A stretch of DNA of 64,000 nt. Source: an uncultured Steroidobacter sp. (GTDB lineage: Bacteria > Pseudomonadota > Gammaproteobacteria > Steroidobacterales > Steroidobacteraceae). This document shows, piece after piece, positions 27,065 to 35,488 of this stretch; position 1 is the first letter of the stretch, and each line of letters starts with the position of its first letter. The notes beneath the pieces were generated by a model. That model was not told the origin of the DNA. It searched no databases and saw only the letters and a list, made by a program, of their open reading frames with translations. The position numbers and the translations under genes were made by a program. The DNA lies in NCBI GenBank assembly GCA_937864115.1, contig CALMII010000035.1:1-64000 (forward strand), read 5' to 3'.

Positions 27065-27187
27065 CTTCCGCAGCGACTTCGGCAATAACAGCAGAACAAT
27101 CGCACGATCTCGGACATTGCGAATGTTGCACCTGCACGTCGTGACGTAATAGCTCGGGTGACATCTTCTGCATCGTCGAGGTCCATC

Positions 27188-28549
27188 ATGCATCGCATCT
27201 TCGTATCCGCGCGCAACCCGATTCGTCTGGCCGTCGCTTCGGCATTGATGCTGGCGAGCAGCCAGTCGCTGGCTTCCGGTTTTGCATTGCTGGAGCAGAG
27301 CGCGAGCCGCCTCGGTACCGCGTTCTCGGGAACGGCTGCGGCAGCGGACGACGCGACGACGCTTTTCTACAACGCAGCCGGCATGCTGAAGCTCGATCAG
27401 GCGCAGATCGGCGTCGTCGCCAGCGGCATCGGCATCAGCTCCAGGTTCGACGATGAAGGATCGCTGCCCGCGCTCGGTCAGACGCTGGGCACGGAAGGCG
27501 GCGACGCCGGCAGCTTCCAGGGCGTGCCGGCGCTGTATGTCGTCGTGCCGTTCAACGAAGACATCGCCGCGGGCTTTGCCTTCAACGTGCCGTTCGGCCT
27601 CACGCTGGAATACGACGACGACTGGATCGGTCGCTTCCAGGCACTGAAGTCCGAGATCAAGACCTACAACTTCAATCCGTCGCTGGCGTTCCGTCTCAAC
27701 GACCACGTGTCGCTCGGTTTCGGCCTCAGCTATCAGCGCATGCAGGCCGAGCTGACCAATGCGGTGAACTATACGGCCGCGATCGCCGCAGTATCGCCGG
27801 CACTGGTGCCGCTCAATCCGGGGTTGCAGGGCGGCCTGGTGGTGCGCGGCGACGACTCGGCGTGGGGATTCAATGCCGGCGTGCTGCTCGAGTTCACGCC
27901 GCGCACGCGGCTCGGACTGTCCTATCGATCCTCGATCGCCTACGAAGTCGACGGCACTGTGAATTTCTCGCCGCCGACGCCGACGAATCCGGCGGGCGCC
28001 GCCATCGTCGCTGCGGCGTCTGCACCCGGCGGTGCACTCTCCGACGGCGGTGCCACGGTCGGTATCGAGCTTCCAGATATCGCGACGGCTTCCTTTTACC
28101 AGGCCATCGGCGATCGCGCGGAGCTGCTCGTCGATGTTGCGTGGACCGGCTGGAGCAGCGTGCAGTATCTCGACGTCGTCCGCGACAACGGCGTGGTGCT
28201 GTCGAGCACGCCGGAGCTGTGGGAAGACACCTGGCGCTACGCCATCGGCATGACATGGAAGTTGAACGATGCGTGGAAGCTGCGCGGCGGTCTGGCGTAC
28301 GACGAAACGCAGGTGCCCGATGCCACCCGCACGGCGCGCCTGCCCGATACCGATCGCAAGTGGGTCGCGATCGGCGCGCACTGGGAGCCGTCGTCGTCGT
28401 GGCTGATCGATGTCGGCTACGCACATCTATTCAGCAGCGACACGCCGATCGAACAGAACGACGGCAGCACGGCGCGCAGCGGTCTGCTGCTCGGGCAGCA
28501 GGAGTCCGCTGTCGACATCGTGAGCGCGCAACTTTCCTTCCGCTTCTGA
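27188..28549 (+). CDS. fadL: FadL/OmpP1-family outer-membrane transporter
   Basis: The 453-residue protein has a signal peptide ending in SLASGFALLEQS. The mature N-terminus has the FadL hatch motif (SRLGTAFSGTAAAADDATTLFYNAAGM), then a barrel with alternating strands, and it ends with a terminal Phe (SAQLSFRF). The family carries long-chain fatty acids and other hydrophobic compounds through the outer membrane. ATG 27188 was preferred (GAGG upstream) over a GTG at 27158. No fatty-acid degradation genes are adjacent, so the substrate is open. Confidence 0.93.
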   Translation: MHRIFVSARNPIRLAVASALMLASSQSLASGFALLEQSASRLGTAFSGTAAAADDATTLFYNAAGMLKLDQAQIGVVASGIGISSRFDDEGSLPALGQTLGTEGGDAGSFQGVPALYVVVPFNEDIAAGFAFNVPFGLTLEYDDDWIGRFQALKSEIKTYNFNPSLAFRLNDHVSLGFGLSYQRMQAELTNAVNYTAAIAAVSPALVPLNPGLQGGLVVRGDDSAWGFNAGVLLEFTPRTRLGLSYRSSIAYEVDGTVNFSPPTPTNPAGAAIVAAASAPGGALSDGGATVGIELPDIATASFYQAIGDRAELLVDVAWTGWSSVQYLDVVRDNGVVLSSTPELWEDTWRYAIGMTWKLNDAWKLRGGLAYDETQVPDATRTARLPDTDRKWVAIGAHWEPSSSWLIDVGYAHLFSSDTPIEQNDGSTARSGLLLGQQESAVDIVSAQLSFRF

Positions 28550-29126
28550 AACGACACTGTCGCTGCGCGGAGTCATCGCTGCGCATCAAACGGAACGATG
28601 TCGAACGTCCGCGCAGCGACGAACCTGCTGTCCCGATTTCATCAATTCTTCATCTGATGCGCTGATCGTTGCGATCACGCGCCAATTCATCTCACGCGGG
28701 AACAAACCTTCTGCGTCGATGATTCTGAGCGCGACGCCGATCGTTCTGCGTCACGTTCTCTCGAAGCACTGTCTCTGTCACCTGAAAGCGACTTTCGCTT
28801 TCATCGGTTGATTGATGCACGTTGAAGCAGCGTTGCAGCGCTCTCGCGAGTCGTGATTGGTGCAGAACGCACAGCGAGAGATGCGCGTCGTGATGAGCAG
28901 ACGCGGCAGAAAAGGAGGGACGCAGTGGAAATGTCGGTGCAACGACCACAAGCGAACGCAGCTTCGCTGTCGAGTCGGTCACGTGCGACGCACGTTCGAG
29001 GATGGGAACGGGTTTTGCTTGAGAAAGAAGAGAACAGGGATGACGGGCAGCTGGATAGAGGGGGCTTTTACGCAGGCGCAGCGACAACGCAGCGGTGCCT
29101 GTCGGGTAAATCAATACGGAGCCTCT
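28550..29126. other. 577-bp leader region upstream of the exopolysaccharide cluster
   Basis: No confident gene. It holds a perfect hairpin at 28783-28803. A short open frame starts at GTG 28925 behind a strong AGGAGGG (28913-28919) and runs to 29146, overlapping the next gene; its peptide has no recognisable features. Because the polysaccharide genes follow, this region probably carries their promoter and control sites, but no binding motif could be named. Confidence 0.5.
28783..28803. terminator. Perfect 9-bp hairpin, possible fadL terminator or regulatory stem
   Basis: TGAAAGCGA-CTT-TCGCTTTCA is fully complementary. It lies 234 bp after the fadL stop and has no T-tract, so termination is only one possibility. 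Confidence 0.4.
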
Positions 29127-29489
29127 ATGCGCGCCAGAAAATTTGAATCGTATGTGCTGGTATCGATGATCCTGCTCGCGCCGTCCGCGGTACTGGCGGA
29201 GACAGCGCCGGCACAGGGCCCGACGACGCGGGCCGCGACGGAGCTGCACCTGGCTCAGGTGCATCCGGCGTCGAGATCCACGCAGGCGATGCCGCGCGTC
29301 GAATCTTTACAGCTTGCCGGTCTTTCGCCGACGGCGGAGGCCCGCGCTGCCACGCTCGATGAAGTGCAGCCCGCGAGCCACTCCACCACGAAGGATCTGC
29401 TGGCGCTGATCCTGGTCGGCGCGATGCTCGTGGCCTATCAACTGTTTCGCAAGCATCGCCTGCTGCGACAGCAGCCCTTCAGCCTCTGA
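29127..29489 (+). CDS. Small exported protein with C-terminal membrane anchor, first gene of the polysaccharide cluster
   Basis: The 120-residue protein has an N-terminal signal peptide (YVLVSMILLAPSAVLAE). Then come about 65 polar, Ala/Thr/Ser-rich residues, a single hydrophobic segment (DLLALILVGAMLVAYQLF) and a basic tail (RKHRLLRQQ). The tripartite end resembles PEP-CTERM-type sorting tails but lacks the Pro-Glu-Pro motif, and no exosortase gene is in the window. ATG 29127 follows GGAG. It is separated from the sugar transferase gene by 19 bp and is probably co-transcribed. Function unknown. Confidence 0.7.
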   Translation: MRARKFESYVLVSMILLAPSAVLAETAPAQGPTTRAATELHLAQVHPASRSTQAMPRVESLQLAGLSPTAEARAATLDEVQPASHSTTKDLLALILVGAMLVAYQLFRKHRLLRQQPFSL

Positions 29490-29508
29490 CTCCCTGGGGT
29501 AGGGGCGC

Positions 29509-30969
29509 ATGAGCAGCACCGGCTATTCAGAACGACCGGCGATGCCGGATATTGCCGCGCGTCCGTTGCGCGACCGCGCCGGCGACGTCAGCGCGAGCGA
29601 ACCGGTGTCGGTGTTCGCGCTGAAGTCGCTGCTGTATCCGATCATCCCCGTCGTCACGCTGCTGGCATGCCTGTTCTGGTGGAACAAGCCGCTGCTCGGT
29701 CCGCATCTGCTGGTCGGCGTTCTGGCCTTTCTCGGCGTTGCCGATCTGCTGGACGTCGTGCCGCTGCGCATCACGCCGGCCAGCGTCATGGCATTGCGTT
29801 CGCTGCTGGACATCATGCTGCGCTGGGGCGTGCTCATGGTGTTCATCTATCTGTTGCTGCGCCTGTCGACGCTCGGCATGTATTTCAGCGGACCGGTGCT
29901 CACCACCTGGGCCATCGTCACGCCGTTTGCGCTCTGGCTCGGCGAACTGGGGGCGCAGCAGTTCCTGTCGCGTCGTTCGGCAAAGCAGCGCACGCGCCGC
30001 GCCGTGATCGTCGGTGCGACCGGCATCGGCGTGCAGCTCGAACAGACGCTCGCTGCCCGGCCGACGCTGCAGGTGAGCGTGGCCGGCTACTTCGAGGATC
30101 GATCCGTACCGCGCATACCGTCCGAGTGCGTCGAGCGGCTGCTGGGCGATCTTCCCGATGTCGCCGCGTACGTCAGCCGTCATCGCGTCGACATCGTCTA
30201 CATCACGCTGCCGATGGCGCCGCAGCCGCGCATCATCGAACTGCTCAATTCGCTGCGCGATTCCACCGCGTCGATCTATTTCGTGCCGGACCTCAAGGTC
30301 TTCGAACTGGTGCAGCCGCGCTTCGACCTGGTCGACGGCATTCCCGTCATCGCCGTCTGCGAATCGCCGTACTACGGCGTGCGCGGCCTGGCGAAGCGCG
30401 TCAGCGACGTCCTCATCTCTGGATCGGCGCTGTTCGTGCTGTTGCCGGTGCTGGCGGCGGTGGCGGCCGGCGTGAAGCTGAGTTCGCCCGGACCGGTCAT
30501 CTACCGGCAACGCCGCTACGGACTCGATGGTCGCGAGATCACCGTCTACAAGTTCCGCTCGCTCAGCGTCGTCGAGGACGGCGTCACCAGCTACACGCAG
30601 GTCGGCCGCAACGATTCGCGCGTGACGCCGTTCGGCGCCTTCATCCGCAAGACCTCGCTCGACGAACTGCCGCAGCTCTTCAACGTGCTGAAGGGCGACA
30701 TGAGCATCGTCGGCCCGCGCCCGCACGCGGTCGCCGTCAACGAGCAGTACCGCAAGCAGATCCCGGGTTACATGGTGCGCCACAAGGTGAAGCCGGGCAT
30801 CACCGGCTGGGCGCAGGTGAACGGCTATCGCGGCGGCGACGATCTCGATTCCATGACGATGCGCATCACCTACGACATCGAGTATCTGCGTCATTGGTCG
30901 CTGGGTCTGGACCTGATCATCATGCTGAAGACGGCATCCATCATCTGGAACGACAGACATGCGTACTGA
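29509..30969 (+). CDS. Undecaprenyl-phosphate sugar phosphotransferase (WcaJ/GumD-like)
   Basis: The 486-residue polyprenyl-phosphate hexose-1-phosphate transferase starts polysaccharide repeat-unit assembly. Four N-terminal membrane segments (about residues 38-150) precede a CoA-binding-like domain (AVIVGATGIGVQLE). A fifth membrane segment and the catalytic bacterial sugar transferase domain follow (SPGPVIYRQRRYGLDG, TSLDELPQLFNVLKGDMSIV, GPRPHAV, VKPGITGWAQVNGYRG). Glucose-1-phosphate is the usual donor of this subgroup. Its stop overlaps the alternative start of the OPX gene. Confidence 0.95.
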   Translation: MSSTGYSERPAMPDIAARPLRDRAGDVSASEPVSVFALKSLLYPIIPVVTLLACLFWWNKPLLGPHLLVGVLAFLGVADLLDVVPLRITPASVMALRSLLDIMLRWGVLMVFIYLLLRLSTLGMYFSGPVLTTWAIVTPFALWLGELGAQQFLSRRSAKQRTRRAVIVGATGIGVQLEQTLAARPTLQVSVAGYFEDRSVPRIPSECVERLLGDLPDVAAYVSRHRVDIVYITLPMAPQPRIIELLNSLRDSTASIYFVPDLKVFELVQPRFDLVDGIPVIAVCESPYYGVRGLAKRVSDVLISGSALFVLLPVLAAVAAGVKLSSPGPVIYRQRRYGLDGREITVYKFRSLSVVEDGVTSYTQVGRNDSRVTPFGAFIRKTSLDELPQLFNVLKGDMSIVGPRPHAVAVNEQYRKQIPGYMVRHKVKPGITGWAQVNGYRGGDDLDSMTMRITYDIEYLRHWSLGLDLIIMLKTASIIWNDRHAY

Positions 30970-30976
30970 GAGGAAG

Positions 30977-31004
30977 GGCTACAGGCTACAGGCTGCAGGC
31001 TATG
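30977..31004. repeat. Heptanucleotide tandem repeat, four GGCTACA-type units
   Basis: Units GGCTACA, GGCTACA, GGCTGCA and GGCTATG lie between two possible starts (ATG 30959 and ATG 31013) of the OPX gene. Gain or loss of a 7-bp unit would shift the frame from the upstream start. Confidence 0.8.
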
Positions 31005-31012
31005 GGCCGCAG

Positions 31013-31801
31013 ATGGTGATGATGGCGGTGGCGGCTCTCTGTCTCGTGCTGGCGACGGCGGGTCATGCGAACGGCGGCCCCGCGCCGAGCGACTACAAAG
31101 TCGGGCCTGGCGATCTGGTGAAGATCACGGTCTACGGCGCGCCGGACATGTCGACCGAAGTGCGCGTCGCCGAATCGGGCGGCATCACCTGTCCGCTGAT
31201 CGGTTCGGTGCAGGTGGCCGGACTGTCGACGAGCGAAATGGAGAAGCTGCTCGCGACGCGCTACGTCGATGGCGGCTTTCTGCGTCAGCCGCAGATCGCG
31301 GTGCTGATCACGGAATTCATGAGCCAGAAGATTTCGGTGCTGGGGCACGTCACCAGGCCGGGACAGTATCCGCAGCGCGGCAGCGCCAATGTGCTCGGAC
31401 TGATCGCCGAAGCCGGCGGCGTCGATTTCAAGACCGCCGCCGATCGCGCCACGCTGACCCGCGCCGACGGCACGCACGCGGAGATCGATCTGGAAAAACT
31501 CTTCGACGGCGATCCGGGCCAGAACCTCGCCGTCGGCGGCGGCGATCGCATCTACATCCCGAAGGCGGATCAGTTCTATGTCTATGGCCAGGTGCAGAAG
31601 CCGGGGCAATACAAGCTCGAACGCAACATGACCGTGTCGCGCGCGATCTCCGCCAGCGGCGGGTTGACGGCGCGCGGCACCGAGCGGCGCGCGATCGTGA
31701 AGCGTCGCGGACCGGATGGCGAAGAGAAGGAGTACGGGGTGAAGGGCACCGACGTGCTGCGGCCCGACGACATCCTGTTCATCAAGGAAAGTTTCTTCTG
31801 A
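31013..31801 (+). CDS. Polysaccharide export outer-membrane protein (OPX, Wza/GumB-like)
   Basis: The 262-residue protein has a signal peptide (MVMMAVAALCLVLATAGHA). It has a Poly_export domain (YKVGPGDLVKITVYGAPDMS) and two SLBB repeats (ISVLGHVTRPGQYPQRG; YVYGQVQKPGQYKLERNMTV). It would form the periplasmic/outer-membrane exit channel. There is no lipobox cysteine at the cleavage site, unlike Wza and GumB. The short size matches GumB-type OPX proteins that need a partner barrel; the protein at 44360-45616 may be that partner. An upstream in-frame ATG at 30959 would add 18 residues encoded partly by the heptamer repeat. Confidence 0.92.
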   Translation: MVMMAVAALCLVLATAGHANGGPAPSDYKVGPGDLVKITVYGAPDMSTEVRVAESGGITCPLIGSVQVAGLSTSEMEKLLATRYVDGGFLRQPQIAVLITEFMSQKISVLGHVTRPGQYPQRGSANVLGLIAEAGGVDFKTAADRATLTRADGTHAEIDLEKLFDGDPGQNLAVGGGDRIYIPKADQFYVYGQVQKPGQYKLERNMTVSRAISASGGLTARGTERRAIVKRRGPDGEEKEYGVKGTDVLRPDDILFIKESFF

Positions 31802-31813
31802 AGCGAGGCAGGC

Positions 31814-33232
31814 ATGAGTTTCACGCAGCTGCTGACGATTCTCTGGGCCCGACGCCAGTTCCTGGTCTTCACGGTGATCGGCGTGGTGGCGGTCGCCTGG
31901 CTGGCGTGGCTCGTCATGCCCAAGACCTACGTGGCGACCACGTCGGTCGTGATCAACACGCGCGCCGACGATCCGCTCACGGGTGCCACGCCGAACGCGC
32001 CGTCGACGGCCGCCATTCTCGCCACGCAGATGGATGTGATCGCGAGCCGCGCCGTCGCGCTCAAGGTGACGGACATGCTCAGGCTGCCGACCGACGAAGC
32101 GGCGGCGGAAGCAGCCGATCTGCCGGCGCGCCCGCGCGAGGGCTGGGCGAACGAGCTGCTGCAGAAGCTCACCGTCAAGCCGGTGGCGGACAGCAGCGTC
32201 GTGCGCATCCGCGTCGAGGACGAAGATCCGAAGTTCGCCGCCGATGTGGCCAACGGGTTCGCCGAGGCCTACATGCAGACCAGCCTCAACCTGCGCCTCG
32301 ATCCGGCCAAGCGGCAAAGCGTGTGGTTCGATGAGCAGCTCACGCGGCTGCGCGGCGTCGTCGAGGATCGACGCCAGAAACTCTCGGAGTACCAGCGCAC
32401 GCACGGCATCGTCGCGACCACCGAGCGCATGGACGTCGAGAACGCGCGGCTGGAAACGCTCTCGCGGCAACTGCTGGAAGCGCAGCGCACGGCCCAGGAA
32501 ACCAGTGCGCGCGTGCGGCAGTCGACGCAGGCCATGAGCGGCGATCGGCTGTCCGAAGTCCCGGAAGTGATGGGCAATGCGCTGCTGCAGAACCTCAAGG
32601 GCGATCTGATCCGCGCCGAAGGCCGGCTCGCCGAGCTGAGCGAGCGCTACGGCAGCAATCATCCGCAGTACATCGCCGCGCGCGCCGAGATCGATTCGAT
32701 CCGGCAGAAGATGTCGGCCGAGATTTCCCGCGTGCGCGGCTCGATCGAACAGACGGCGCAGATCTCGCAGCGCGAAGTGTCGGACCTGCAGCGCGCGTAC
32801 GACGAGCAGAAGCAGCACATCCTGGAACTCACGCGCCAGCGCGACGAGCTTTCGGTGCAGGATCGCGAAGTGCAGACCGCACAGGCCGCGTACGACGCCG
32901 CCCTGCAACGCGCCAGCCAGCTGCGGCTGCAAAGCCAGTTCAACGAGACCAGCGTGGCCGTGCTCGACAACGCGCTGCCGCCGCAGTCGCCCGCCGGCAT
33001 GGGCTTCGTCACCACCACCGCGCTGTCATTGGTATTCGGCGCGCTGCTGGGCGCGGCGCTGGCGCTGATGCTCGAGATGATCGATCGCCGCGTGCGCGAC
33101 GGCGACGAACTGGTGCGCGTCGCCGGTCTCGAAGTGCTGGGCGAAGTGCCGCGGCTGCGCGCGAGTTTCAAGCCGGCACGGATCGCCGCCGCGCGCGGGC
33201 AGCGGACCCTGCTGGAAGGTGGCGCGGCGTAG
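31814..33232 (+). CDS. Chain-length determinant / polysaccharide co-polymerase (GumC/EpsF-like)
   Basis: The 472-residue inner-membrane protein has membrane segments near residues 16-36 and 395-420. Between them lies a Wzz domain with long coiled coils (about 165-375), including a GNVR-like block. There is no fused kinase; the ATPase is the separate gene at 33316. Such proteins control chain length and connect the polymerase to the OPX channel. The 12-bp gap to the OPX gene carries GAGGCAGG, so the genes are one operon. Confidence 0.92.
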   Translation: MSFTQLLTILWARRQFLVFTVIGVVAVAWLAWLVMPKTYVATTSVVINTRADDPLTGATPNAPSTAAILATQMDVIASRAVALKVTDMLRLPTDEAAAEAADLPARPREGWANELLQKLTVKPVADSSVVRIRVEDEDPKFAADVANGFAEAYMQTSLNLRLDPAKRQSVWFDEQLTRLRGVVEDRRQKLSEYQRTHGIVATTERMDVENARLETLSRQLLEAQRTAQETSARVRQSTQAMSGDRLSEVPEVMGNALLQNLKGDLIRAEGRLAELSERYGSNHPQYIAARAEIDSIRQKMSAEISRVRGSIEQTAQISQREVSDLQRAYDEQKQHILELTRQRDELSVQDREVQTAQAAYDAALQRASQLRLQSQFNETSVAVLDNALPPQSPAGMGFVTTTALSLVFGALLGAALALMLEMIDRRVRDGDELVRVAGLEVLGEVPRLRASFKPARIAAARGQRTLLEGGAA

Positions 33233-33254
33233 TGCGCCGACACATTCATATGTT

Positions 33255-33280
33255 CCTTCCCCCGCAAGCGGGGGAAGGGG
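33255..33280. repeat. CCCCCGCAAGCGGGGG hairpin repeat, copy 2
   Basis: CCTTCCCCCGC-AA-GCGGGGGAAGG lies in the 83-bp gap inside the polysaccharide operon, between the co-polymerase and kinase-like genes. It could attenuate or stabilise the mRNA there. Confidence 0.75.
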
Positions 33281-33315
33281 TCGGAGTGTCAACCAGAGGC
33301 TGACGGAAGCACTTT

Positions 33316-34176
33316 ATGGCGATCAACCCCATCAGCGAGTCGAGCCGGTCGCATCAGCCCATCGGCGAATTGCTCGCGCAGTCGGCGCGCCTGACGGAGC
33401 ACGACATCAAGCGCGTGCTGGCGCACCAGCGCAAGCGCGGGCTGCGCTTCGGCGAGGCGGCCCGCAGCCTCGGGCTCGTGACCGCCGAGGACATCCAGCA
33501 GGCGCTGTCGCGCCAGTTCAGCTATCCGTACATCCGCCGCGGCGAATCGGGACTGCATCCGATGCTGGTGTCCGCCTATCAGCCGTTCGGTCCGGCTGCC
33601 GAGGCGTTCCGGATGCTGCGCAGCCAGCTGATGCTGCGCTGGTTCGACAAGGGACGGAAAGTGCTCGCCGTGGGTGCGCCGCGTTCGGGCACCGGCTGCA
33701 GCACCCTGACAGCGAACCTTGCCGTGAGCTTTGCCCAGCTCGGCGAACGCACCCTGCTGCTCGATGCGAACTTCCGCAGTCCGGCGCAGCACCAGCTCTT
33801 CGGCATGTCGGCGGAAACGGGTCTGGCGGACGTGCTTCTCGGACGCTCCAGCGTCGAGAAATCCATCGTCTCCATTGCGCAGCTCAATGGACTGGCGGTG
33901 CTGTGCGCCGGCCCGATTCCGCCGAACCCGCACGAACTGCTGAGCAGCCGCGCGATGCAGTACCTGCTGGAGCTCGCCAGCGAGATCTACGACGTCGTCA
34001 TCGTCGATGCGCCGCCCATCCTGGAATACGCGGACGCGCAGATGATCGCTTCGCGCGCCGGCGGCTACGTGCTCGTGACGCGCCGGCATCGCACGCGCAT
34101 GAACGATGTCAGCGCCGTGCAGGAAAGGCTCGAACCGTCGGGCGCGACCCTGCTCGGCGCCATCGTCAACGATTGA
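33316..34176 (+). CDS. BY-kinase/EpsG-like P-loop ATPase with altered Walker A
   Basis: The 286-residue cytoplasmic protein starts with an EpsG-type N-terminal helical domain (about residues 13-72), followed by a CpsD/CapB-like ATPase domain. The P-loop reads GAPRSGTGCSTL (120-131): Cys128 stands where the Walker A lysine belongs. The Walker A-prime motif is LLLDANFR instead of the usual DADxR, while Walker B (VVIVDAPP) is normal. There is no C-terminal tyrosine cluster. It should partner the GumC-like protein, but ATP hydrolysis or tyrosine phosphorylation is doubtful. Family assignment is firm; activity is not. Confidence 0.88.
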   Translation: MAINPISESSRSHQPIGELLAQSARLTEHDIKRVLAHQRKRGLRFGEAARSLGLVTAEDIQQALSRQFSYPYIRRGESGLHPMLVSAYQPFGPAAEAFRMLRSQLMLRWFDKGRKVLAVGAPRSGTGCSTLTANLAVSFAQLGERTLLLDANFRSPAQHQLFGMSAETGLADVLLGRSSVEKSIVSIAQLNGLAVLCAGPIPPNPHELLSSRAMQYLLELASEIYDVVIVDAPPILEYADAQMIASRAGGYVLVTRRHRTRMNDVSAVQERLEPSGATLLGAIVND

Positions 34177-34192
34177 TCGCGGAGCAGGGCGG

Positions 34193-35488
34193 ATGGCGGC
34201 GGCGCAGACAGTCAACCACGCACTCGGATCGCAGTTCGTCGCGGCATCCGCTGCCGCGCCGCGTCGTGCCGGGTCCGTCTGGCTGACGCGCGTCATCGTG
34301 TTCACGCCGGTGGTCTTCGCCACGCTGCTGGCGAAGTTCACGCTGCCGGGACTGAACATTCCGTCCATCGGCATGCTGTTTCCGATGGTCATCATCGCCG
34401 TGGCGGCGGGGCTCGCGACGGGCCGGCTGCAGCCGGTGCCGATGCGGCTCGCGCTGTTCCTGCTGATGCTTTCGGTGCTGGCGCTGATCCAGATCTGGCG
34501 CGGGGAGGTTTTCTCGCTGCCGTCGCTGGCGATGATGGCCGTGCTCGGCTTCGCCTACGTGCCGGCGGCGCGGCGCGGCACCGTGACGCAGGAGGATGCG
34601 CTGCGCTTCTTCTGCAATCTCACGGCGTTGATTGCGCTCGCCGGCGTCATCCAGTTCACGCTGCAGTTCGTCGGCGGCAAGGCGTTCGCGTTTCCGATCG
34701 AAACGTTCGTGCCCGACTGGCTGCGCACCCGCGGCTACAACGACATCGCGCCGCTGTACTACGGCGCGAAGATCTACAAGGCCACCGGCTTCGTGATGCT
34801 GGAGCCGTCGGTGTTCTGCCAGCTGTGCGCGCTCGGTCTCACCGCCGAGCTGGTCCATCGCAACCGCGGCTGGCGCATGGCCGCCTACGCGGCCGGCATC
34901 GTGGTGTCGTATTCGGGCACGGGCCTTTTGATTCTCGCGGTCACCCTGCCGGTGCTGGTCATCCTCTACCAGCGCTGGGATCTGCTGCTGCGCGGTCTGC
35001 TGCTGCTCGCCGTTCTCGCGCTGCTGGTCGAGCCGCTGAATCTGAATGTCACGCTCAATCGCGCGAGCGAATTCAGTTCCTCGGGCGGATCCAGCGCCTT
35101 CATCCGCTTCGTCGGCTGGATGAACCTGTTCGCGGACAAGCTCTGGACGGATCCGGCGCGGGCCCTGTTCGGCTACGGCGCAGGCACCTTCTTTTCGGCT
35201 GCCGAGGTCTACCGCGCCGGCGAGATGGCGCATGCCAAGATCTTTTTCGAGTTCGGCGTGGTCGGCGGCCTGCTGTACTTCGTCTTCCTGTTCTATTGCT
35301 TCCTGAGTTCGCGCGCGCCGCTGGCGCTGCGCATCGGCGTGCTGGCTGCGTATTTCATGAACGGCGCCTACTCGCCGTCGGTGACGGGCATCGCGACGTC
35401 GCTGCTGCTCTGGCCCGCGCTGCCCGTGGCGACGCAATCACGCGCCCGACAGCTGCCGGGGGAACCGGAGGTGGCCGATGCGAAGTGA
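34193..35488 (+). CDS. Polysaccharide polymerase/O-antigen ligase-like membrane protein (Wzy type)
   Basis: The 431-residue protein has about 10-12 hydrophobic segments and a large loop around residues 170-215. It has the late FGYGAGTFFSAAEVYRAGEMAHAKIFFEFG block, which recalls the GxG...H region of Wzy/WaaL proteins. In this cluster it probably polymerises lipid-linked repeat units in the periplasm. ATG 34193 follows GGAGCAGGGCGG; the frame is open upstream, overlapping the kinase gene, but adds no membrane segment. The 3' end overlaps the next gene by 11 bp. Confidence 0.82.
   Translation: MAAAQTVNHALGSQFVAASAAAPRRAGSVWLTRVIVFTPVVFATLLAKFTLPGLNIPSIGMLFPMVIIAVAAGLATGRLQPVPMRLALFLLMLSVLALIQIWRGEVFSLPSLAMMAVLGFAYVPAARRGTVTQEDALRFFCNLTALIALAGVIQFTLQFVGGKAFAFPIETFVPDWLRTRGYNDIAPLYYGAKIYKATGFVMLEPSVFCQLCALGLTAELVHRNRGWRMAAYAAGIVVSYSGTGLLILAVTLPVLVILYQRWDLLLRGLLLLAVLALLVEPLNLNVTLNRASEFSSSGGSSAFIRFVGWMNLFADKLWTDPARALFGYGAGTFFSAAEVYRAGEMAHAKIFFEFGVVGGLLYFVFLFYCFLSSRAPLALRIGVLAAYFMNGAYSPSVTGIATSLLLWPALPVATQSRARQLPGEPEVADAK

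Noticed and set aside
9196..33280. CCCCCGC-AA-GCGGGGG hairpins considered as intrinsic terminators
   Set aside because: No U-tract follows, and one copy lies inside the polysaccharide operon, where termination would cut off downstream genes.
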